Shown: positions 11,394-24,049 of the stretch, piece after piece
How the letters are laid out: each line of letters starts with the position of its first letter
Position numbering within the stretch: the first letter of the stretch is position 1
Assembly: GCA_028673005.1 (NCBI GenBank)
Contig: CM054115.1
Coordinates: 6,431,501-6,495,500 of the forward strand
DNA: 64,000 bases
Reading direction: 5' to 3'
Source of the DNA: Tanypteryx hageni
Lineage: Eukaryota > Arthropoda > Insecta > Odonata > Petaluridae
Made by a program: the position numbers and the translations under genes
The notes under the pieces: generated by a model
The model's input: only the letters and a program-made list of their open reading frames with translations
What the model was told of the DNA's origin: nothing
The model's database searches: none

Positions 11394-12177
11394 TTATAAA
11401 ATGTATTTTTAATATGAATTCAATTTTATATAAGAAGGAAAATTTATTGAAACTTGAAACTTATAAAGGCCAAATAAATAAAAATAGATTATTTATAACA
11501 AATAAGGAATGTAACAAACTGGAATTATTATTTTATTTTTCCAATTAAAATAGATTTTTTTAAGAAGTATGCATAATTTGATTTTAAATGAATGTTATGA
11601 AGTTGTTTTAGAGAAATATCTGTTAAAATATGAATATTACAGTTCAGCAATTTTGTTTACACATATCTAGGGACCTGGGAAAAAAGTGTAAATTGCAGGA
11701 AAGTGCAAATTGAGTGAATAAGAAAAATCGGTAAACTGATTTTACTTTTGAACTCACTCATTTGTTACAGTAGGACTAACAATAACATCAGTGTTGAAAG
11801 AGTTAAGTATATAAAGATTATATTTATTTATTCATTTAGTTAACCAGCACACTTTTTTATAATAATAATATTAAAATATATGCCGAATTAAAATGCTAGT
11901 ATAGTATGCCTGGGTTTCCATTACATTCCCTGCATTACATTTGTATGGAAAATAGTACAGGGAGCAAAGCGAGGGGGTCGCATCTCTGTGACTTGCCCCT
12001 GGGTGAAGGAGAACCTAGCTATGCCACTGGCCCAACCTTTAACCACTCATCTGGGTATTTAATTTTTCGAAACCGGAGGTGGGCATTTAAATTGCAATTG
12101 GGGTGAATCAACTCACAAATCAATTAAAAAATACATTAATTATTCAGTATTTGAGTTGTTTATTCTTAAAAATTGTC
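11394..12177. other. Intronic sequence with one short repeat shared with 27 kb
   Basis: The segment ACTCACTCATTTGTTAC, then GTA.GACTAACAA (11753-11785), recurs at about 27059-27090, and GGGACCTGG occurs near both copies. This marks an unclassified interspersed repeat. Nothing else was recognised. Confidence 0.45.
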
Positions 12178-12181
12178 TTAA

Positions 12182-14641
12182 CCCTTTCCAGCATGAAGCG
12201 TCCAAAAGCCTTCGGACCTAAAACAACCTTGCAGCATGAGACACCCAGAAAAGATGATTTCTTTTTTTTCCTCTTCTTCCTTGTGTTGGGCCTGTTTCTT
12301 CTCACTATATACACTTCCTTCCTCTCATGTATTCGTTCCTCTCTCTTAAAAACACTCTGAAAAAAATAATTTTCTAAACACTGCCTGTTGGTTCAACTGA
12401 TGAATGAAGCAGCGAAGACGTTATATATGATCCAGATAATACGTCATCATCATCTTGGGCATATGAGATTTTCTTCTGTGATTGAGGTATGCTGTTTGTA
12501 AGCAAACCTTATCCTTACGCTCCAATATGCTGAGTGCTCTAAATTTTTTCCGATGACATCACTCAGCCATGACAATGGCTGAGATGAATGAGATGGCTAA
12601 AGGGCTGTCATAATCTTGGGCATATGAGCTTTTACTCCGTAATAGAACTGGCATGCCATTCGTAAGCGAACCTCTAGTGCACTAATATGACGAGAGCTGG
12701 AAAAATTATTTTTTCGACCATAGCCCTCAGTTGTGACCATGGCTGAGTTGAGTGAGGATGCTGTTACAGAAGAACTGAATAAAGAAATTTATTCCAGTGG
12801 TTCTGATAGTTCGAGTGACTAAGAGTTGATGGAAGTTCCAGGTGAAAATGATTTCGAGGATGTTATTATGCAGTTTCTTACTGAGAGAGATCTTCAATCA
12901 TGTGAATCTCTCCACGTGAATCTTACTTACTGGAAAGATACGAAGCATTATGAAGGGCTTGGTGATTTTGTGGGGTTTAGTGGCCCTATTCATGATTTAC
13001 CTTCTGGTGCGAATGAATTTTCTTACCTGATATATATGTTAGGTGGTGAGGATTTTTTTCAAAAGATCGCAGATAACACGAATAAATATGCCCAATTCAA
13101 ACAAAGTAATTCAGGGAGGGTTGATAAAGAGTGGGTTGATATTACAATAGAAGAACTTAAGGCATAGGAGTGCTAATTTACATGGGAATATTTGATTTGT
13201 CAGAAAACAGGGATTTTTGCCATAGCCCTTATATTGATTGCCCAATTGTACATAATTGCATGACTTTTAATAGGTATAAGGTATTTCAAAATATTTCCAT
13301 GTGAGTGGCATTACACAGGAAAAGAAGCAAGGGGATGAAGGTTATGATATTCTCCATAAAGTTAGGCCAGTTCTAGATATAATGGACACTTTTCATGAGA
13401 AGTATAGAGCGGGTGGGGAACTAGCAATTGATGAAGCTATGGTCATGTTCAAAGGATGTCACCATATAAAACAGTACATAAAAAATAAGCCGACAAAATG
13501 GGGCTTCAAAATTTGGGTTCTTGCTAGTCCTCATGGCTTTGTATTACAAGGAAGTGTTTATGTAGGAAAAAAGAGATTAGAAATAAAGACATTCCTCTTG
13601 CTAACCAAGTTGTTATGAACTTACTAGAAAATTTTCTTGGGTTGAATCATCATGTATATTTTGACAGTTTTTTCTCATATGTAGGCCTTATGAATATTTT
13701 ATATGAAAAAAAAACATGAGTGTGCAACTACTAGACCAAATCGTAAGGATTGGCCAGAAAATTTTAAATATCCTAAAAAATTAAAACTGAAAAGAGGAGA
13801 GAGTAAAGTATTGCAGCGCGGTGTAGTTACAGTCACAGTATGGCATAACAACTGAGACATGCATGCTCTCAACAAATTGTGACCCAAATACGGCCACATG
13901 TGTGCAAAGAAGAATGGGAAAAGGGAATGAACAGATAATGGTTTCTTGTCCTCAGACTATCACCAAATATACAAAATTTATGGGTGGTGTTGATAGGGCT
14001 GACCGGAGAAGATGCTATTATGATTTGTTAGAAAAACAAAAAAATGTTGGAAATATTTGTTTTCCTTTGTTTTCAAAACTGTTATAGTTAACAGTTTCAT
14101 TTTATTTAGCGAAACCAATTCTCCGGCCACGTCTAAGCATGGATATACACAAAAAGAGTTCAGGCTTGCCCTCCATAAGCAAATAATTGCAAATTTCTCA
14201 TCTCGTAAAACCTTGGAGTGTAAAAGAAATTTGCCACAGGTTGTTTCATCGAAGAATCTCCACAAACTCACCAAAATTGAAGGAAGAAAAAAAATCTGTC
14301 AACTGTAGCTGTAAGAAAAGACGAGCCCCTTCTGGAAAAGGCATCCAAACATCATGGATATGTCGCGATTATGACTTAGCTTTATGCAAAGTGGGATGCT
14401 TTTTGGAATATCACCAGAAGAAGGGAGTAGAGGTGGAAAACTAAAACCATTAAAATGTAGGCAATTTTTTAATAAATAATACATTAATAAGTAAATAATT
14501 ACTGAAAATTTCAATAAAATACAATAAGAAATCATTATGTCACTAATATTTATGTGAACTGATGTACTTGGAGTGAGATTCCTGCCAGTTAAAGGGCTCA
14601 AAACTGGGGATACTGGGCATTTAAATTCGAACTGGAGAGGG
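12182..14641 (+). mobile_element. piggyBac transposon with both ends and TTAA target duplication
   Basis: TTAA (12178-12181) is followed by CCCTTTCCAG. The other end is CTGGAGAGGG (14632-14641) followed by TTAA (14642-14645). These inverted termini match at 9 of 10 bases and the TTAA duplication is the piggyBac hallmark. The 2,460-bp unit encloses a complete but mutated transposase gene on the same strand. The 5' leader holds a ~164-bp tandem duplication (about 12450-12770), so the ATG-containing start region is present twice. Confidence 0.9.
12739..14444 (+). pseudogene. piggyBac transposase, frameshifted
   Basis: A plausible start at 12739 gives MAELSEDAVTEELNKE; a stop at about 12820 interrupts it and the frame resumes at 12826. 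After frameshifts the DDE_Tnp_1_7 domain reads through IDEAMVMFKG (first catalytic Asp, about 13427), PTKWGFKIWVLA, VYFDSFFS (second Asp, about 13660) and GGVDRADRRR (third Asp, about 13985). The Cys-rich C-terminal domain ends in LCKVGCFLEYH (about 14380-14415). All three catalytic Asp codons survive, so inactivation appears due to indels and stops. The product would excise and insert the element at TTAA sites. Confidence 0.85.
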
Positions 14642-14824
14642 TTAAACTATTTTTACCACAATGCATGAATTTAAATGTTAATATATATTTATTAATACAA
14701 TACAACTTTAATTTGTTAATAGCATTTAATGAACACAAATTCCGAAAATTTGGTATAAGACACTAAAAATTTACACAATTAATAAGTGATTAAAAAATAA
14801 ATAAAATAATAATAGTATAAATAA

Positions 14825-15245
14825 CATATAAAGGTTAATTTTAAAATTAGGGTAACGGAAATGCAACCCGCAAAGCAAAGTCAGGGTCTAGATACAAGAA
14901 TCGTATCTTTTCCAAATAAAGAAGTGAAGCCCATTTCTCTGTCTCTAGAGGCACTGGTCTTACTCTGCCGCCGTTTTCAAAATCTTTGTCCAAAAGAGTT
15001 TGGATTTTTTTGCAAAGTTAATCCAAAAAATGTTGAAAACTGTTGGGAATTGCATGTTAATTGTTTTTTAAAAATTTAAATTTTAACATAAAATGACGCA
15101 AATTGCAGGAAAACTTAAAATGAAATAATGTAAATTCAGGGTTTTACTTACATTGGAATCATAGAAAAATTGATGGGACCCATATAAAATGTTGTAAATA
15201 GCAGGAAAACATACATTCCGATAATGTAAATACAGGATTTTACTG
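14825..15245 (+). repeat. MITE-like interspersed repeat, copy 1 of 3
   Basis: About 400 bp shared with 40265-40632 (same strand) and 55790-56185 (reverse). Common blocks are CTCTAGAGGCACTG, CAAAAGAGTT, GATGGGACCCATATAAAATG and TTGTAAATAGCAGGAAAAC. The right end reads GTAAATACAGGATTTTACTG, that is, a CAGTAAAA-type terminus. It was probably moved by a pogo/Tigger-type transposase. No protein is encoded. Confidence 0.7.
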
Positions 15246-15435
15246 TATTAAAAAATACAGTTCAACAACAATATCTTCCTAAGTATTTATAAAATAGATA
15301 GAGACTAGCAATCCCCCATTTGGTGCCCTTTTATGCTACCATCCTTGTTGGAAGTCATCTGATTCTAGCAATGGCACTTTACTCTATTATAAAATAAATG
15401 CTCATTCAATGTCTTCACTCTTTTTGTTTATGTAG

Positions 15436-15558
15436 CTAGATCATCCACGATGGCAGTGCATTAGTGAATCTGGGAAGGACCTGGTAAGGCGGATGCTCAC
15501 ACTTGATCCAAATCAAAGGATAACCATCCAAGGAGTTTTAGCTCACCCTTGGCTCAGA
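15436..15558 (+). CDS. CASK: CASK exon: end of the CaM-kinase-like domain
   Basis: Forty-one codons read [20 protein letters not shown] and then [10 protein letters not shown] and HPWLR. This is subdomain XI and the end of the protein-kinase C-lobe in the form seen in CASK (DLVRRML.LDP..RIT......HPWL). CASK is a scaffold at synapses and cell junctions that binds neurexin, Mint and Veli; its pseudokinase-like domain needs no Mg2+. The exon has an AG acceptor (15434-15435), a GTGAGT donor at 15559 and ends in phase 0. A second AG at 15438-15439 could shorten it by 4 bp, so the 5' boundary is slightly uncertain. Earlier kinase exons are not in the window. CaMKII shares this domain, but the next exons favour CASK. 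Confidence 0.9.
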
Positions 15559-15749
15559 GTGAGTTATAAATATTGTTACATTTTATTTTTGCCATTATGT
15601 TTCAGCATATTTTGAGTAATGTTTTAATTTTATGCTAACTTTCAGTTCATTAGCTAAAAACTGAGGCATAGATATTTAATAAATAACAATAATTAAATAA
15701 TAATTCATTTTTCTAGAATTTTATTAGTCTTGTATTAATTTTGTATTAC

Positions 15750-15952
15750 AGTAGAATCTCATTAATACAAACTCGGTTTATACAAAATTCTCATTTATAC
15801 AAAGCCAATATTGGACCCTGCACAAAGGGTAGACTTTTCTATGTAAACATATTTGTTTATTACAAAATTTGGTTAATATGTATTACAAAGTCCATTTTTA
15901 CTCCATGGGAAATTAAGTATGTTATTTTGTATGGATAATACAAATGTTAGAC
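15750..15952 (+). repeat. pogo/Tigger-type MITE, one end clear
   Basis: It starts after TA with CAGTAGAATCTCATTAATAC, followed by degenerate copies of the motif TTTATACAAA. This is the pattern of Tigger-type termini (CAGTAGAACCTC....). The other end is not certain. Confidence 0.5.
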
Positions 15953-16929
15953 AAAACATAGCAGAATTTCATCGCAATCTGGAATGGTACCACTTACCAG
16001 ACAATCTGGTGACCTTTGATACATTTCTATGTGTAGGTGTAGCAGTGTGCCAATTGTTACATCTATGACACTGGTGACTTGGCATCATTATTTTATGGTC
16101 ATTCATTTCTTTGTAATAAGACAATTTTAGTATAAAAACACTCTGGAGAACATCGATAAGGTCAGTTGCAATTGTTATACCAGGCTCAAAGAGTCTGTGT
16201 TAAAATCTATTTTTTGGGCTATTTTTTAAAAAGATCTTTTTGATCGTTAATTTAGTTTGTGTATATTGAACCCCAGATATGGTGATTAAACGTAAACAGA
16301 GGGAATTATGCCTGGAAATTAATCCAAACATTATCCACGAGGTTGATAGGATGGCACATAGTTTTGTGGTGGCAGGCGGCGGCGATGACGCGTGAGAGGG
16401 GAAGGGAAAGACTTGGGAGGGGAACCTTAAAGGGGAAAGTTGACGTAAGCGCATGGGGGACCACCCAGTCAGTTTCAGTTTCATGCTGTTTGTAGTCAGT
16501 CAGGTTTACGCATTTGTCGTTCTCAGTAGCTGCCAAGTATACCATTTGTGTTTCTTTTATTATTCGTTTTAGTTCTTACATAAAAACCTCTAGTAATATG
16601 ATAGTAGTGTTAAAATTAAAAAAAATGTTAAAAGGCATTCTGTAAATGGGCATTAATTTTGGATGACAGGTGTCACCCACGCACCTAAACAATTGATGAA
16701 AAAGCATGCACCTACTGAAGGGTTTAGACAGCACAATGTTCCTTGCCACACTCTTCTTGAGACCGAGCCTAGGCTGACATTTTTCATGTTAACTTTATCA
16801 TTGTTATTTTTTTTCTGTTTAGTACCATTATTGTTTTCTTATTTTTTTAATTGATTGTTATTGTTAACGTTTTTTATTTTTTGTTATTGCTTAATAACGT
16901 TGTCATTATTACCAACTTTTATATTAACT

Positions 16930-16981
<52 letters not shown>

Positions 16982-18162
16982 ATGGACTCCATCTAATCTG
17001 AAAAAAATCCAACGCTGCTTGCGGAGTGTGAACCACCTCACCTCACCATCACATAAGACAAGTGATTTAGTCACCTTGGTCACCAGATCCTTGCGTTGGC
17101 ACTACAATAAGCGTGTATTTGAATTGGCATGGGAAGATAGACAAGCGTCAATCATAGCAACGAGATTAAACAAACTGTTGTCATTGTCGGTGATTTATTA
17201 TTTTAATTTTAATGTGGATTTGTATTGATACCAGCATTCTTACGGTTTTTAAGGGATATTTCTGCTAATAATTGTAAGTTTTTATTTATCATAATTATTA
17301 TTGATAGTAAGTTTTTATTTATCTTAAAAACTTTTTATCTTTATTCATTTAAGATTATTCTGAAAACTGTTTTCCCTATGAAAAGGCCATTTAAAACCTC
17401 ATTGGTGAATTGTGATTGTTGCGATTACTGAGAATTAAGAATTACATCTGGAAAATCAAGGTACATGTAAGCTTTTGATGAATTTTATTATTATTATTAA
17501 ATTCTTATTGCTCCTCTTATAATTCTGCCTTATACATGCATTTTATTACTATTACATTATAATCACATTAATAATCATTAATGCGATCTTCTCAGAATAG
17601 TTCACATTGAAAATTCATTTGAAAGCTACTTTAGATGACTATATTTGTTTATGTAGTTTGTGCCATGAACATAATTTTATTCTTTGGAACTGTTCACTTG
17701 GCTTATTTTTTACTTTGGATGAAATCTTTTATAATTATAGACCTTTAAGACCAGTTGTTCTTGCATTTTTCTAAAAGTCCTCACATTTAAGTATCATATT
17801 CCTTTTTTCAGTATTTAAGATAGGTATATAATAGAGTTGTAAAGAAAGTTAATTTGAACAAATTTAAATAAAACATTTTAAAGTGTTGTGTTGTAGCTTA
17901 GCAATTCTTCAGCTAACTATAATTATACAGTGGTTTTATATGGATGGTTGATGTGATGTTAGAAAAAGAACAATTTATTATTTTTGTCATTTAAGTTAGG
18001 TGACTAAAATATGAAATATTAAAGTTTCACTCCTACTAGTATCTAAATCTGAATTTCTCTGAACTAGCTGTATATTTTTGTTGATTTTAAGCAATAAGAA
18101 TGGATAAGTCAGTATTTTCATTAATGAAACAAAAGATATTATCAAACTTCTTACAACTAATA
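15953..18162. other. CASK intron: no gene; (TA)n tract at 16934-16978
   Basis: AT-rich intronic sequence. The only clear element is a 45-bp TA microsatellite at 16934-16978. Short ORFs here have no recognisable content. Confidence 0.5.
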
Positions 18163-21100
18163 TCATTATATATCGACGACTCTTACAGAGGAGGATATAA
18201 CATACTAGTAGTTGGTGCTTGCATACTGCAAGCATTTCATCTCAACATAAAAAAACATTCATTATTCATCTTTTATCATTACACATATATTTTTAATTCT
18301 AAATATTTCACCTCCGGAGCGATTTTCGTTTTTCCCACATGTAAAAATAATATTTTAAAACAATCCCCAAATGTTGCAATTTTAAAAATTTTACACTTTC
18401 TCCATTATGGGGTACTAATGCTACACATTTTAGCCAAATTTTTAAGTTGTAGCACTTCTAGAAATAAAATAATATTTTTCTAATTGTTTAAATTTAAATA
18501 ATTTTTAACGGCCGCCGCAATTCATATATGGTAATATTGAAATGTTTATTTATCCAAATTTACTACTCTGTAAATAATTTGAAAATTTCAGCTTCCTAAC
18601 TCATCCCGTAGTCCCTAAACAGTTATCTATTTGTTTAAACTTTAAGAATTTTTAACTGCCAAACAAATTAAAATATCAAAATTTGTATAATCCCTATTTC
18701 GTTTTTTTAAGAATTCTACTTATAAAAAAAATTTAACTCCGTGGCACATTCGGAAATATATAAACCTTGAAAATTTGTTTAAACAATTGCGAATTTTTAG
18801 CGGCCGCATTGTTTCACTTTTTCAAAATTTTCGTTTTTTCTAGTCGGTTTTGCACAAAATCCTACCTAAGAAAAAAATTTCGAATCTCCAGCACATCTGG
18901 AAGTGCCTAAACATTAGTATCCTCCTGTTATATGTTATATGTTATCATTATATATCGACGACTCTTACAGAGGAGGATATAACATATAACAGGAGGATAC
19001 TAATGTTTAGGCACTTCCAGATGAGCTGGAGATTCGAAATTTTTTTCATATATAGGATTTTGTGCAAAACCGACTAGAAAAAACGAAAATTTTGAAAAAG
19101 TGCAACAATGCGGCCGCTAAAAATTCGCAATTGTTTAAACAAATTTTTCATGGTTTATGTATTTCCGCATGTGCTACGGAGTTGAAATTTTTTTCATAAG
19201 TAGAATTCTTAAAAAAAACGAAATAGGGATTATACAAATTTTGATATTTTAATTTGTTTGGCAGTTAAAAATTCTTAAAGTTTAAACAAATAGATAACTG
19301 TTTATGTACTACGGGATGAGTTAGGAAGCTGAAATTTACAAATTATTTACAGAGTAGTGAATTTGCATTAATAAACATTTCAATTTTACCGTATATGTAT
19401 TGCCGCGGCCGTTAAAAATTATTTAACTTTAAACAATTAGAAAAATATTATTTTACTTATAGAAATGCTACAACTTTAAAATTTGGCTAAAATGTGTAGC
19501 ATTTGTACCCCATAATGGAGAGAGTGTAAAAATTTTAAAATTACAACATTTGGGGATTGTTTTAAACTATTATTTTTACATGTGAGAAAAACGAAAATCG
19601 CTGCGGAGGTGAAATATTTAGAATTAAAAACATATGTGTAATGATGAAAGATGAATAATGAATGTTTTTTTATGTTGAAATGAAATGCTTGCAGTATGCA
19701 AGAACCAACTACTAGTATGTTATATCCTCCTCTGTAAGAGTCGTCGTTATATAATAGATAACATATAACAGGAGGATACTAATGTTTAGGCACTTCCAGA
19801 TGTGGTGGAGATTCAAAATTTTTTTCATAGGTTGGATTTTGTGCAAAACCGACTAGAAAAACGAAAATCTCGAAAAAGTGTAAAATTACGGCCGCTAAAA
19901 ATTCGCAATTGTTTAAACAAATTTTCAAGGTTTATATATTTCCGAATGTGCCACGGGGGTTGAAATTTTTTTAAAAAGTAGAATTCTTAAAAAAACCAAA
20001 TAGGGATTATAGAAATTTTGATATTTTACTTTGTTTGGCAGTTAAAAATTCTTAAATTTTAAACAAATAGATAGTTGTTTAGGTACTATGGGATGAGCTA
20101 GGAGGCTGAAATTTTCAAATTATTTACAGAGTAGTAAATTTGCGCAAATAAACATTTCAATTTTGTCATATATAATTTGTGGCGCCCGTTAAAAATTATT
20201 TAAATTTAAACAATTAGAAAAATATTATTTTACTTCTAGAAATGCTACAACTTTAAAATTTGGCTAAAATGTGTAGTATTAATACCCAATAATGGAGAAA
20301 GTATAAAATTTTTAAAATTGCAACATTTGGGGAATTTTTTTAAAACTATTGTTTTTACATGTGGGAAAAACGGGAATCGCTGCGGAGGTGAAATCTTTAG
20401 AATTTATTAAATATTTGTAATGATGAAATGTCTGTCTGAAAATTAATGTTTTTTCAAGGTGAGATGAAATGCTTGCAGTATGCAAGCACCAACTACTAGT
20501 ATGTTATATCCTCCTCTGTAAGAGTCGTCGATATATAATGATATATAACATATAGGAGGATACTAATGTCCAGCCCAAACTACAAGAGCTAGAGTGCTGA
20601 AAGTTTTAGGTTTTGTAGATATGATGGAGAAACCTTCAGATAAAATGAGACTTCTTACCTAAGTGACATGAGTTCGACTCCAGAAATTCCGAAAGTTGCG
20701 TTTTTTCCCATTAGAAAAGCATTGCGCCATTTTTGTAAATTAATTATGGGCACTTGCCTGTAAACTAGAAAAATGAAATTTTCAGTGTTGCTAGATGGCT
20801 GCAATATCTATTAGGAATTATTGTTACTTTTGCTTACAGTGTCTTGGGTTCGACTCCAGAGACACCGGAATATCTCCCGTAAGTTAGCATGGGAAAACGC
20901 AATCCAGTGTGTAGACCAATCTAATAAGTTTAGGAAGCTGAAACTTTGCAAGATTATAGAACTTTTCTCATAACGAACTATAAAAATCTAAAATTATAAA
21001 ATTGTAAATTTTAGGGGTTGTTTTTACCCCATTTGAACATTAAAGTTTAATAATTTTTTAGGTACTATGGGATAAGCTAGGAAGCTGCAATTTTCTAATT

Positions 21101-21475
21101 ATTTACAGAACAGTGCATTTGCACAAATAAACATTTCCATCTCTCCATATGTATATTGAGGCAACCGTTAAAAATGTTTAAATTTTAAACAATTAGAAAA
21201 ATATTATTTTATTTCTAGAAGTGCTACAACTTTAAAATTTGGCTGAAATGTGTAGGATTAGTACCCCATAATGGAGAAAGTGTAAAATGTATAAAATTGT
21301 AACATTTGGGGATTGTTTTAAACTATTATTTTTACATGTGGGAAAAACGAAAATCGCTGCGGATGTGAAATATTTAGAATTAATAGAATATTTGTAATGA
21401 TGAAATATGTCTGAAAAATGAATGTTTTTTCAAGGTGAGATGAAATGCTTGCAGTATGCAAGCACCTTCTACTAG
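18163..21475. mobile_element. Array of Helitron-like non-autonomous copies, inverted then head-to-tail
   Basis: Four bodies can be delimited: reverse 18205-18944, forward 18945-19715, forward about 19716-20499, and forward about 20541-21475. Forward copies end with the hairpin TGCTTGCA-GTA-TGCAAGCA, about 7 nt, CTAG, then T; the reverse copy begins with the complement. The 5' end is A|TCATTATATATCGACGAC. This fits Helitron rules (5' TC, 3' hairpin plus CTRR, insertion between A and T). A ~42-bp 5'-end segment (18163-18204) recurs between copies in either orientation, for example inverted at 19716-19759 and 20500-20543. The last copy has a different 5' part shared with 27272-28466. No Rep/helicase is encoded. 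Confidence 0.7.
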
Positions 21476-22009
21476 TATCAAATATTCTTATGTTTGTCAC
21501 TGAGTTCTGTACTTCTGTCTACCATTCTCACAACCGTAAAAAGATTAAAGTTTAAATAGAGAGACCCCCACATCACTCAAGAGCTGGTAGACACTTTTGC
21601 AAATTTTTATGCCCATGCAAGGAAAAAGATTATCATAATTATATTATAAAGTTTATTCATATTAAAGTATTAACTATGTAAAAGTTGGTAATAAAAATTC
21701 ATTTTTATATCTTCACTTGTTAATCTTTGTTATTACTTAGTATTGTTAATCTTTGTTATTGCTTACTATCATTTTCGTTAAATTGTGTTGCTGTTTGGCA
21801 TGTTATTTTTCTTTTTTGCTTGTTTTCACGTTCCCTTTTGATTCCTTGTCCTTTTATTTTTGCCATTTCTCTTTGTTTTTATAATGGCGACATCTCCATC
21901 TACTTCCAAGGTAGGGAATAAAAATATATACAAATATATGAATTGTGTTCAAATATGGTTGCAAAATACACATATTAAAAAAAATGCTTAAAAAACAGCA
22001 AGTTCACGT
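21476..22009. other. CASK intron, nothing recognised
   Basis: Unique-looking AT-rich sequence to the right of the Helitron array. Two short duplicated phrases (GTTAATCTTTGTTATT at about 21719 and 21744) are the only structure seen. Confidence 0.4.
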
Positions 22010-22205
22010 TCAAAATGGTAGCGATCTGGACAAAGGTCGAGTGCTAACTGATGACTGGAGAGGAAAAGGGAATGCCTTACACTGCCTTTTCCCATAATAT
22101 CCCATTAGGAAAGCCAACGGACTCGGACATCAATTGATGTCTGCAGCAACCCGACTGCACTGCGCTGGACATTAGTTGATGCCCACCGCATCCAACATAT
22201 TAAAT
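22010..22205 (-). repeat. Second copy of the CATCAATTGATG repeat
   Basis: Reverse complement of 8165-8355, with shared blocks GGACAAAGGTCGAGTGCTAA, CCATAATATCCCATTAGGAA and ACATCAATTGATGTCTGC. The central palindrome is preserved as ACATCAATTGATGT. Confidence 0.7.
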
Positions 22206-22370
22206 TACATTCGAAATACAAAGATAATAGCATTAAATCAGTGAATTTTTCGGTCAAAAACCAGGAACCTCGTAAGCGAAGAACAAATATTTTCAATGTC
22301 ATACTCATAGAAGTTGTGAAAAACTAAACGCGCAGGATGCTTTTCCATTAGCAAATAATTTCTAATTTGG

Positions 22371-22384
22371 CCACCAGATGGCAG
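22371..22384 (+). promoter_or_regulatory. CTCF-consensus-like site
   Basis: CCACCAGATGGCAG fits the CTCF core pattern CCASYAGRKGGCRS at every position. CTCF organises chromatin loops and is conserved in many arthropods. One short match in 64 kb can be chance, and the adjacent bases give no further support. Confidence 0.25.
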
Positions 22385-22914
22385 CATCTTCAACTGTTAT
22401 CGAAAATAGCTCTGTTGGCAGTAAAGTTTTAACTGAGCTACAAAAGAATTAAGTCTGGATATCACCAGGGACTGCCCAAGGAATTTTGGGCGCCCCCCTT
22501 CGTTAATGTTTGTTTAGAAATTTACAAAATACATGTTAATTTATTCATTGCTCTGTAAAAATGATTGATAATGAGAAATTAAGAGGAATGCCATCAAGAT
22601 TCTAGCCTGTTCCTTGATATAAATTGGTATCCAATATTTATTCACTTGCAAGTAATGCATAGATAATTGATTGGGATAGCACCCCCAAAATGTTGGCAGC
22701 CACCCGGCTCGTCCTTAGCTGGGGCCGTCCTGGTTATCACAATTGTTTACTTTGAAAAGTGCTAATAACGAGCATTATAAATATAATAATAATGTCCTTT
22801 TCTTAAAAAACAACACAAAAATTACTTTTAGAATACCACAAATTTAATTTTCATAACTCACGACCTGGGTTTCAATCATCCGGTGACAAAGTGTTAAAAT
22901 ACACACTATACACC

Positions 22915-23754
22915 CAGTCCCCGACTAACAAGAATTCTACTGACACGATTTTGGTTTAACATGATTTTGAAAGTTTTCGACTAACACTACTGGTCTTTCA
23001 ATTTAACATGATTTCTCCATGACTTCTCTTCTCCATGATTGAGAAAAAGGTGTAGAAAGTGGAAACTGAAACAAACTTTAGCCCTGCTCTTCATTAATTG
23101 CGCATGATGATGAGTCCACGAGGGATTTCATGGTTTTTAAACTGCAATGTAGAAAAATATCATTCTTCAATATTTTTAAAATTTCCTTGGACCATTTTTG
23201 TAATTTTCTATATATCGTGTTATCTTTTGAAAAATTATTTGTTGATTAAAATTATCATTTTACAAATATTCTAAATATCATCTACTAAATAAATGGTAAA
23301 TAGTTGAACAGCTGATTCAAAATGGCGTGTACCTACATTGAAAAATACGCTGGAGGTTATGGTTCACATTTTTTTGGTGGTGGAGGTAAGAAACCGAGAA
23401 AAGTTATATTGCTTGTGCAAAAACTAGATTTACTTAAGTGCTATGAGAAAAATGAACAAATACGTGATATCGTTTCTCATACAGGTCTTAACTAAGCAAT
23501 GCTACGAGCCACCTGCATTAGCATCATTTCTTTTCTATAAAAATTAGTTACATGTATGAAATATACATAAACAAATAAAAAACACAAAGCATTAACCAAA
23601 GTATAGTCATAATAAAGGAATAAAATTAAAAATGTCAATCTGGTTAGGATGCTGGATTAACATTAATTTTTATGAGAAATTCGTGTCTGACTAACATGAT
23701 TTCATCTTGCATGAAATTTTTTAAGAATGCATCTATCTTGTAAGTCAGGGACTA
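22915..23754 (+). mobile_element. pogo/Tigger-like relic with inverted ends and HTH fragment
   Basis: The left end CAGTCCCCGACTAACAAGA (22915) and right end CTTGTAAGTCAGGGACTAG (about 23737-23754) form an imperfect inverted repeat. Inside, at about 23386-23495, the plus strand reads GKKPRKVILLVQKLDLLKCY and then EKNEQIRDIVSHTGL. This matches the N-terminal CENP-B-type helix-turn-helix of pogo-family transposases (RKV.....KL..L......I..I). The catalytic DDE region has been deleted. Confidence 0.7.
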
Positions 23755-24049
23755 GTTGTTATACATTGAAGTGAGATTTGCAACACCAATAAATGATGAA
23801 AAGTGAACAAGTTCTCTGTCAATTTTAGACGATCCCCATTTAAGGTATTACTCAATTTAAGGTACAAAAAACTTGTCCCCCAGGCAAACGTTAAATGGGA
23901 ATTCCACTGTAGGTTAGGCATGGGAGTGTGGAAGAGTTAAGGCAGTCTTTAAAAGAAGGGATGATTACAACACTATTGGCTTGAGGTGGGGAGGGAAGGG
24001 TGTGTGGTCTCATTCTGATTAACGACGGCCAGTATGAAATAAGTGGAAA

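Noticed and set aside
15436..15558. CaMKII instead of CASK
   Set aside because: The kinase end alone could fit both, but the next exons carry the CASK form of the CaM-binding segment and then an L27 domain, which CaMKII lacks.
18163..21475. CRISPR array or ordinary satellite
   Set aside because: Units are 740-930 bp with defined transposon-type ends, occur singly elsewhere, and include an inverted unit; there are no short direct repeats with spacers.
22915..23754. Host gene with a CENP-B-like DNA-binding domain
   Set aside because: The helix-turn-helix fragment lies between inverted pogo-type ends and has no intact continuation.
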